A stretch of DNA of 64,000 nucleotides from Minwuia sp048007105 (GTDB taxonomy: Bacteria; Pseudomonadota; Alphaproteobacteria; Minwuiales; Minwuiaceae), in contig NZ_CP180352.1 of assembly GCF_048007105.1 (NCBI RefSeq), positions 2,480,001 through 2,544,000 on the forward strand, in the 5' to 3' direction. A model generated the notes under the pieces. It did no database searches. It was not told the DNA's origin and saw only the letters and a program-made list of their open reading frames with translations. Below are positions 58,245-64,000 of this stretch, piece by piece (position 1 is the first letter of the stretch; each line of letters starts with the position of its first letter). Position numbers and translations under genes: made by a program.

Positions 58245-58484
58245 TCAGATGGCCAGCAATAGCGCGCCAAGCCCAACCCAAGCCAACGGCCAGACGTAGC
58301 CCACGACGCCCGCCAGCCACAGCGCAGGTAGCCAGCCGAGTGCAATGCCCCATATGCCCAGCCAGAGCGAGAGGCCGCCCCACACGGCCAGGAAGACGCC
58401 CAGCACGGGGATGAAGGCGACGACATGGCCGAGCCATTCGATGAAGGCTCCGGTCCGTTCCTGACGTTTGGTAAGGGTCGCCAT
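58245..58484 (-). CDS. Small membrane protein, possible holin
   Basis: Protein of 79 aa with two or three close hydrophobic helices (VVAFIPVLGVFLAVWGGLSL, then WLPALWLAGVVGYVW, then LAWVGLGALLL) after a short charged start MATLTKRQERTG. Size and layout are holin-like and it follows the large virion-type genes, but no family is recognised. Ribosome site weak. Confidence 0.6.
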   Translation of the reverse strand: MATLTKRQERTGAFIEWLGHVVAFIPVLGVFLAVWGGLSLWLGIWGIALGWLPALWLAGVVGYVWPLAWVGLGALLLAI

Positions 58485-58505
58485 TCACTTGATATGGGGT
58501 CGGCC

Positions 58506-61190
58506 TCATTCGTTTGGAAGCTCGACACCGAGCAGGATGTCCGGGTTCTCTGCCAGCAGGCTCAGCCCTTCCAACCCGAGATCCGCGAACACAACGCGCG
58601 CTGTGTGCGAGCCTGCCGATGACCGTGAGAGCCGGGCCAGCTTCTCAAGCTTCTCCGGATCGGCCAGGGCCTCCGCAACGCGCTCCTGCACATGCCGGCG
58701 GCTGATGCCGAGCATTGCCGTGAACATGCGGCCGGCACGGGAGAGAGGTGCGAACAGCGATACGCGATAGAGCCGGGCGAACCCCTCCAAGGCGGGGATG
58801 CCCGTATTGAACAGGCGTGCGAGGTCCTTCGGCGCATCCGGTCCGGGCTTCCGTCCGGCGATTTCCAGCGCGTTCCGCCATGTCCGCAGGTTTCGGATGT
58901 AGTCGGCTCCAAGCGCCTGCTGGGCGATGGTCCGTCCCCGGCTGTTCAGGAAGGCGTCGATGCTCTTCACCGTCACCTGTCCACCGCTGGACATCTGCTC
59001 GCGAAGCTCTGCGGCGACGGCCTGCTTGAAGGCTGGCACACGATCCGGGCGGGTGCGCTCCAGGATGCGAAGCGCGGTGTTGAAGTTGCCCGCGTTGCCG
59101 TCACGGATCAGGTTGCGGACGATGACGGTCGGATCGGCAGAGGCAAAGCCGAAGGCCCTTTCGAACCGCGCCTTGGTTGCCTCGATGGTGTCGGCATGAC
59201 GCTGCACAGCGGCCTTGAAGCTTTCGACGTTCCGAAGAGACCTGAGTACCTTCGGGCGGCTGGCGAACAACTGTTCCAGCGCGTCTCGGTTTGTCCGCAG
59301 AAGCTGCTTCAGGCGGCCGGCATTGATCTCCCCGGAACTGTCCAGGGTGCGGCGTTCGATCATGCCGAGAACCGCGTCCTGTGCGTCCGTGACGATGGCG
59401 CGACCACCGGGCATGTCCGATGCGGCCTCGATGAAGGCGCGGGCGTCGTCGGTGTTTCTCAGAAGGCTGAACGCCACGTCGTCACCGGACATGCGCGGCG
59501 TGCCGAACTGGTCACGTTTGGCGTACTTGCCGACAATGCCACGGTCGAACCGTTCAATGGCTGCCCGGTGCGCGGCTTCAAGCTGTCGGACTTCACTGAC
59601 AATGCCTCCGGTCGGATCGGCCTTCATCAGCGCCGCGTCACGGGCCTGCTCAAGTTCCGTCCTGAGATTGACCAGCATCCGATGGCGCTGCGGTTCGTCC
59701 GCCATGCCGGGCCGCCGAAGCTCCCTGCGGATGTCTCTCAACGCCCGCTGCACATCGCCGAGCGTTGCCGGGGTCTCGCGCTCGCCAGCCTCTCCGGCCT
59801 CCCGCATGAGCGTGTTGCGGGTCTGTAGGCTGATGGATGGAAATACATCCTGACCTTCACGCGCCACGACTTCCCGGACACGCTTCGCGAACGGCTCCAG
59901 GTCGATGGTGAAGGCGGAGTTCTGGTGAAGCTCGGCGAACTGCTCATCGAACGGTGCAAACACCCGCTCGCGCGCCTCATCGATGTTCGCCCGCATCGAG
60001 GTCACCGCCGATGACGGGTCGCGGGCGATGTTGAGGATTTCGGCCTCTGCCTTCTGTGCGGCAGCCAGGGCACGGCTTACACGCTCGGAAGCCGGACGCA
60101 GGGCGCGGCGTTCCCGTTCAACGACCGCGGATTGCAGATCCCGGCCGGCGCGAGCCTGATCCGCCTCGCCTCCGGGAATGCTGTCCCCGATCAGGTCGAG
60201 GGCCTTTTCCTGCTTGTCGCGGATGTCGCGAACCGGCTTGCCAGTGCGCTCGGTTTGGAGTGCCGCCCGTTCGCCCGCCAACAGGCCGTCATTGCGCGAA
60301 GCCTGTCCGGGGCTGACGGGGAAGGGTTCACCCGTCAGGGCCTCTACGTCGCGCTGTACGGGCTCCACAGACGCCATGCCGTCGCGGATGGACTTCGGGT
60401 CGCTGACAACCTTGCCAACCGGTGTAGCCCCGTGGATGCGCTTCCACGCAGCCCGGAACATGGCGACGGTGATACCGCCCAGGCCCGCCGCGATGGCGGC
60501 GTCACGTGCACGCTTCAACGAGGCGTCGAAGATCTGCTCGTCGTTCATGTCGATCAGGCCACGTCTGCGCGCTTCCAGAAGCCGTCCGCCAAGGGCAAGG
60601 CCCTCTCCGGTCGCCTCGCCACTCACAGCGCCCGTGAAGGCCCCCACGGCGGTCCCTGCGCCCGGGCTGACCGCCGTACCTGCTGCGCCGCCTGCAAGGC
60701 CTACAGCGCCGCCACCGGTGACGCCTGCGCCAATGGTGGCCGCTTCGGGTGCGATGGCCCCCAGGTCGCCCCAATCGGCTCCGGGGGCGTTGACGAGTCC
60801 CCACTGATCCGCGCCCTGATTCCTGAACTCAAGCGCGCCTGTGTCCGGCCCGATTCTGGTCTCGACGGGTGCACCAAGGCTTCGGGAGAGAGCGCGGCGG
60901 GCAATCTCCGCCTCCTGCTCCGGCTTCTCGTCTCCGGTCAGGGGGAGGTTCAAGTTGAACCGCGCGCCTGCGCCCGCGCCTTCCGTGCCGATGCCGGTGC
61001 GGTTCGCCGTCTGCTCGGTCGTCTCGGCAAATCGGCCCTGCTGGATGACGCCCTCAATGCCACGCTTCGGCACGGGGTCGTCATCGGCCAGAGGCGAGCG
61101 GACCATCGGGGCGGATTGCCATTTCGGCTTGCCGCCCTGTGGGGGCTGCTTGGGTGCTTCCTCGACTACGGGTGCGTCCTGCCATCCCAT
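58506..61190 (-). CDS. Large phage-like internal virion/ejection protein
   Basis: Protein of 894 aa. Low-complexity N-terminus (GWQDAPVVEEAPKQPP), then a Gly/Ala-rich hydrophobic stretch at about 143-203 with many GxxxG steps, then long charged helices (about 330-880) with repeated leucines and Arg/Glu. This layout, with the similar gene upstream, is that of DNA-ejection (internal virion) proteins of podovirus-like phages, which form a channel through the membrane. AGGAGG lies 5 nt before ATG 61190. No lysozyme motif seen. Confidence 0.6.
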   Translation of the reverse strand: MGWQDAPVVEEAPKQPPQGGKPKWQSAPMVRSPLADDDPVPKRGIEGVIQQGRFAETTEQTANRTGIGTEGAGAGARFNLNLPLTGDEKPEQEAEIARRALSRSLGAPVETRIGPDTGALEFRNQGADQWGLVNAPGADWGDLGAIAPEAATIGAGVTGGGAVGLAGGAAGTAVSPGAGTAVGAFTGAVSGEATGEGLALGGRLLEARRRGLIDMNDEQIFDASLKRARDAAIAAGLGGITVAMFRAAWKRIHGATPVGKVVSDPKSIRDGMASVEPVQRDVEALTGEPFPVSPGQASRNDGLLAGERAALQTERTGKPVRDIRDKQEKALDLIGDSIPGGEADQARAGRDLQSAVVERERRALRPASERVSRALAAAQKAEAEILNIARDPSSAVTSMRANIDEARERVFAPFDEQFAELHQNSAFTIDLEPFAKRVREVVAREGQDVFPSISLQTRNTLMREAGEAGERETPATLGDVQRALRDIRRELRRPGMADEPQRHRMLVNLRTELEQARDAALMKADPTGGIVSEVRQLEAAHRAAIERFDRGIVGKYAKRDQFGTPRMSGDDVAFSLLRNTDDARAFIEAASDMPGGRAIVTDAQDAVLGMIERRTLDSSGEINAGRLKQLLRTNRDALEQLFASRPKVLRSLRNVESFKAAVQRHADTIEATKARFERAFGFASADPTVIVRNLIRDGNAGNFNTALRILERTRPDRVPAFKQAVAAELREQMSSGGQVTVKSIDAFLNSRGRTIAQQALGADYIRNLRTWRNALEIAGRKPGPDAPKDLARLFNTGIPALEGFARLYRVSLFAPLSRAGRMFTAMLGISRRHVQERVAEALADPEKLEKLARLSRSSAGSHTARVVFADLGLEGLSLLAENPDILLGVELPNE

Positions 61191-61199
61191 GCCGGCCTC

Positions 61200-62519
61200 C
61201 TACTGCTTCACTCGGATTGAACCGTCCGGCGCGCGGAATTGCGTCCCCGGAGGCAAGGCGTCGTAGTCGGCATCGCCGGAGATGGTCGGGAGGTCCGCGC
61301 CGCGCTTCGCCAGAAGGTCGCGCTTGATGGCGTCCTTCATGCGCTCGAACTCGGTCACGTCACCGGAGATGAGCGATTCCTGGAGCGCCCGAACATCTGC
61401 CTGCGTCTGGGCGCGGGACGCCTGAACGGCACGCTGGCGGGCAATCTGGCTTGCAGCAATGCCTGCCGCGATAGCGTCGGCATTCGCTTCCGGGGTCGTT
61501 CCCAGACCACCGAACGCACCCTCGGCAAGCTGCACCTCGCGGGTGTTGAGGTTGCCCTTGAATTGCTCGAAACCGTCGATGACCACCTGTGTCGCCAGGC
61601 GCTGGAAGTTCTGCTGGTTGGAAAGGTCGCCAAGCTCGATACCGAGCCCCTGCGCCGTCGCCGAAAGATCGACGCCCATATCCTCGGCGATACCCTGAAG
61701 CGCGGCCACGGTCGGCTGCAGTGAGCCTGTCCGGACACCGCCTTCCAGAAGGTCGCCCAACTGGCGGAAGGTCTGTTCCGTCCCGACGGCACGCTGGCCA
61801 GCATCGACAATCGCCGTCCTGGCTGCGGCCAGATCCTTGCCGGTCGCCTTCTCGAACTCGGTCTCGCCCTTGCCCACGTTCACGGTCGTCTGCGGACGCT
61901 TCAACGGGGCCGTCTGCGCGATGTAGGCAGGATCGGCAGGACCGCCGGGGATCGGGGCAAGCCCGTTGTCCGTTTCCCGGAAGCCGCTCGGCGTGGTCTG
62001 GCCCATGTATCGCTGGAAGTCCGCGAAACTGCCCTCGAAACCCTGACGCTGCGCGAGTTGGTATTCGAGCATCGAAGATGTTGGCTTCGGCCCCGGTGCC
62101 TGTGCGTCGGGAAACACGCGGTCGCCCGTGTCGAGATACCGGAGGTATCCGCCCGCATCCTTCTCGGTCTGCCGCTGGGGCGGGTTCAGTTCCCGGCCCA
62201 GCAAGGCCGTGGCAATCTGTGAGGTGGCCGGGTTCGACAACATCGTCGCGATCTGGTCCGCCCTCGGGTTCGGGGTCGTGGCAATGTCGCCGATGCCCGC
62301 TCCGCCCTGCGTCGAGGTCTCCTGCGGGAGGATGCCGCGCAAGGCGCTCGCGAGTTCGTTGCGCTGATTCTCCTGCCGCTTCCGGTCGCCGTACTGCGCC
62401 AGGGCAACCGCGCCAAGCCGCAGGCCCTGCCCCAGCGCCGTCTTGTATGGGTTGGGCTGCATACCCTGCCGCAGAAGGGCTGCGGTCAGGTCCGTCTGTC
62501 CGTACTGGTTCACTGTCAT
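61200..62519 (-). CDS. Phage-like structural protein
   Basis: Protein of 439 aa. Gln/Ala-rich start (MTVNQYGQTDLTAALLRQGM), a segment of LxYQLAQRQGFEGSFADFQRYMGQ found in phage virion proteins, a helical middle with FEKATGKDLAAARTAIVDAG, and an end DYDALPPGTQFRAPDGSIRVKQ that is a recurrent last domain of tailed-phage injection or tail-linked proteins. AGGAGG lies 5 nt before ATG 62519; 9 nt separate it from the 894-residue protein gene. Confidence 0.65.
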   Translation of the reverse strand: MTVNQYGQTDLTAALLRQGMQPNPYKTALGQGLRLGAVALAQYGDRKRQENQRNELASALRGILPQETSTQGGAGIGDIATTPNPRADQIATMLSNPATSQIATALLGRELNPPQRQTEKDAGGYLRYLDTGDRVFPDAQAPGPKPTSSMLEYQLAQRQGFEGSFADFQRYMGQTTPSGFRETDNGLAPIPGGPADPAYIAQTAPLKRPQTTVNVGKGETEFEKATGKDLAAARTAIVDAGQRAVGTEQTFRQLGDLLEGGVRTGSLQPTVAALQGIAEDMGVDLSATAQGLGIELGDLSNQQNFQRLATQVVIDGFEQFKGNLNTREVQLAEGAFGGLGTTPEANADAIAAGIAASQIARQRAVQASRAQTQADVRALQESLISGDVTEFERMKDAIKRDLLAKRGADLPTISGDADYDALPPGTQFRAPDGSIRVKQ

Positions 62520-62547
62520 TGGTGCCTCCTGATCCGGTGATCAGGCG

Positions 62548-62910
62548 TCAGAGATTCCGAACGGCGCGCGGGTCATCTTCCGGGCCGATGAAATGTTGCG
62601 AGCCGTAATCGTCTCGTTTCGTGTGGGTGATCTGTTCGATGCCTTCGAGTGCGCCCCAGGCGAGGCGCTCTGCAATGTCGATGTAATGGTCTCCTGTCCC
62701 GAAGCGGGCCGAACGAAGGGCGGCGATGATGCCGACAATCTGGGCGGTCACATCTTCAGGCGTTGTCGAAGTCGCGAAGGCCAGCGCGTCGAGCGCCTGC
62801 GCCGTGGCGTCCACCGCCTCTCGCGCGGCCGGCATGTCGTCCTCGGCGACGGCATCCTGAAACGCCGCCGCATGGTCTGCCATCTGTCGGGCGAGATCGG
62901 CCGGCGTCAC
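62548..62910 (-). CDS. Phage-operon protein of unknown function
   Basis: Protein of 120 aa. It starts with GTG 62910 overlapping the previous stop by 4 nt (GTGA), GGAG 8 nt upstream. Helical Ala-rich first half (MADHAAAFQDAVAEDDMPAAREAVDATAQ), then RFGTGDHYIDIAERLAWGAL. No family recognised. Lies 28 nt before the 439-residue structural gene. Confidence 0.65.
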   Translation of the reverse strand: MTPADLARQMADHAAAFQDAVAEDDMPAAREAVDATAQALDALAFATSTTPEDVTAQIVGIIAALRSARFGTGDHYIDIAERLAWGALEGIEQITHTKRDDYGSQHFIGPEDDPRAVRNL

Positions 62911-63125
62911 GAGTTCTTCTCCGGGGCAAAGCGGGCCAGCCATTCGTCATCCGTCATGGGGCTGTCGCCACCCGGTACGAGAATGACCGCCGATGCGTGG
63001 CCCGTTTCCGTGCGGTGCCTGGCTATCGCTTCGTCGTCTGTTTCGCCGTCGCGGACATAGGCAACATAGGGGGTAGCGCGGCCGTGGCGTTCCAGCTTCG
63101 TCAGACGGTGATCAAGCTTCGGCAT
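62907..63125 (-). CDS. Small phage-operon protein
   Basis: Protein of 72 aa: MPKLDHRLTKLERH, a coiled start, then VAYVRDGETDDEAIARHR and SPMTDDEWLARFAPEK. Proteins with this DHRLxxLE start and DGETD...A middle are common in alphaproteobacterial prophages, role unknown. GGAGG is 6 nt before ATG 63125, which lies inside the end of the DUF5681 gene. Confidence 0.7.
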   Translation of the reverse strand: MPKLDHRLTKLERHGRATPYVAYVRDGETDDEAIARHRTETGHASAVILVPGGDSPMTDDEWLARFAPEKNS

Positions 63126-63558
63126 GACGTGCCTCCAATGCTGCGATTCGGTCTTCCAGATCCGCGCTCTCGACCGTGCGCCGGTAGGTTTCAACGATGC
63201 TCGCGACGCCGGTCGCCTCGCTCGGCGTCACCTGGCCTTCGGAGACGGCCTTGAGCAGGGCCGCCATTGCGTCAGCGGCATTGTTCAGGGTCTCGATGGC
63301 CGGGAGGTCGAAGCTGACGGGCCGATCCTTGACCGGAGGCGCGATGCGTTCGAGGCAGAGCCTCAAGGCGGTCGTGTCACCATCAAGCGCTAGTTCGACG
63401 GCTTTTCTCGTCAGGCCCTCGGCTTCGCCGTCCAGAAGCTCCAGCACGGCCAATGTTGTCTTGTTCAGCGCGCCTCTCGGTCGGCCTGCCGGATTGCCGG
63501 ACTGGCCCGGCTGGAACTGCCCGGCGTTCGCCTGTTTCTGATCTGTATTTTCAGGCAC
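63112..63558 (-). CDS. DUF5681 protein, likely small-terminase-like
   Basis: Protein of 148 aa with the DUF5681 signature at the N-terminus (AGQFQPGQSGNPAGRPRGAL), a helical middle with ALRLCLERIAPPVKDRPVSF, and a C-terminal coiled coil (VETYRRTVESADLEDRIAALEARH). Such proteins precede large terminases in many prophages and are thought to be their small partner. GTG 63558 has GGAGG upstream. The large terminase is not in this window. Confidence 0.8.
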   Translation of the reverse strand: MPENTDQKQANAGQFQPGQSGNPAGRPRGALNKTTLAVLELLDGEAEGLTRKAVELALDGDTTALRLCLERIAPPVKDRPVSFDLPAIETLNNAADAMAALLKAVSEGQVTPSEATGVASIVETYRRTVESADLEDRIAALEARHAEA

Positions 63559-63561
63559 TCG

Positions 63562-63990
63562 TCACCTCCGCTGCTCGTAGGTTTCGAGATCTGTGTAGAG
63601 GCGCTGCGCCCAGTAGCTCAGACGGTCCAGATCAGTGCCGGCGTAGCCTTCCTCGACCTCCAGCAGCCAATCGAGCACCTTTTCGCTGTCCTTGACGAAT
63701 GCGCCTTCCGCCATGCCCTTCTCTAGGACGCGCAGGCGTTCCCCGACAAACTCTTCGTCATGGCGATTGCGTGGCGTGCGCGAAGCGCGCGCCCCTTCAG
63801 GGGTATCTATTCCGTCGTTTCTACGAGATGTATTCCCCGTTTCACGGAATATATTTACACGCTGTGTCCCGCGGAAACCGGGCGTCTCAGAAATTTTCTG
63901 GCAAACTATGCCGGCGTCGTCGTCGCCTTTTGGCAAACTATCGTCGGCCCTGGGAGCTTTGCCATCTGGCAAACCATTGCCCTTCATCAC
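63562..63990 (-). CDS. Phage-operon protein at the window edge
   Basis: Protein of at least 142 aa. GTG 63990 is followed directly by ATG, but the frame is open to the window end, so the true start may lie outside. The C-terminal half (VLEKGMAEGAFVKDSEKVLD, then YAGTDLDRLSYWAQRLYTDL) is helical and coding-like; the N-terminal half spans DNA repeats and is less convincing. Its stop lies 3 nt before the DUF5681 start. Confidence 0.5.
   Translation of the reverse strand: MMKGNGLPDGKAPRADDSLPKGDDDAGIVCQKISETPGFRGTQRVNIFRETGNTSRRNDGIDTPEGARASRTPRNRHDEEFVGERLRVLEKGMAEGAFVKDSEKVLDWLLEVEEGYAGTDLDRLSYWAQRLYTDLETYEQRR
63899..63976 (+). repeat. Three TGGCAAAC direct repeats
   Basis: TGGCAAACTAT at 63899 and 63931 and TGGCAAACCA at 63967. 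Spacings of 32 and 36 nt are not both multiples of three, and the copies fall in different codon frames of the overlapping open frame, so the repeat is at DNA level. An AT-rich patch (AATATATTTACA, 63845-63860) lies beside it. Iteron-like; possibly an origin or packaging site. Confidence 0.45.
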
Positions 63991-64000
63991 GGCGGCATCG

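Overview
The window reads as chromosomal DNA of a GC-rich alphaproteobacterium, probably a deep Rhodospirillales-type marine or soil lineage. This rests on the order hemC-hemD-Mic60-like-hemY diverging from tsaD-meaB, a MucR/Ros-type regulator, three copies of the short alphaproteobacterial PAS_5 family, a GST-queG overlap, and an intracellular PHA depolymerase beside beta-oxidation genes. No rRNA is present, so the lineage call is an inference.

Bases 1-51900 are ordinary metabolic chromosome. From the left: a DMT permease fragment, a class III CoA transferase and an acyl-CoA dehydrogenase; a homocysteine methyltransferase; a Tat-exported protein; a rhomboid protease; accA with an SDR. At 7263-11267 lies a tight three-gene cassette: a small membrane protein, a KAP-like P-loop NTPase with a membrane insert, and an unknown 454-residue protein. 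uppP, a GST and queG follow, then two tandem Rieske oxygenases (one frameshifted) behind a palindromic operator, AraC and VOC genes, a copper chaperone, carbonic anhydrase, an alcohol dehydrogenase and argE. Bases 22319-33276 hold an ectoine/hydroxyectoine utilisation locus (doeA; eutB-eutC-doeD-like-TSUP). Its doeA overlaps a four-gene signalling operon of two histidine kinases, a CheY-like receiver and a receiver-SpoIIE phosphatase. Bases 34058-40272 hold a PHA mobilisation operon: depolymerase, a GlpD-like protein that seems to have lost its FAD sites, an acyl-CoA ligase and FadJ. Then come PAS_5 paralogues, rpmB with a terminator, meaB, tsaD, the heme cluster and a quinone oxidoreductase.

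A tRNA-Thr(CGT) at 51917 marks a sharp change. Beyond it are about 650 bases without genes, short AT-richer genes (thermonuclease, secreted proteins), a divergent HTH/operator region, an S24-fold protein without its HTH or catalytic lysine, MucR, tRNA-Leu(TAA), a ClpP-fold protease, and from 58.2 kb to the window edge a compact phage-like operon (large glycine-rich virion/ejection-type proteins and a DUF5681 protein). No integrase or large terminase is in the window, so the element probably continues to the right.

Three genes carry single-base frame breaks (14.4-14.5 kb, 31.57 kb, 47.76 kb) in GC-rich contexts. Sequencing or assembly error is as likely as true decay.
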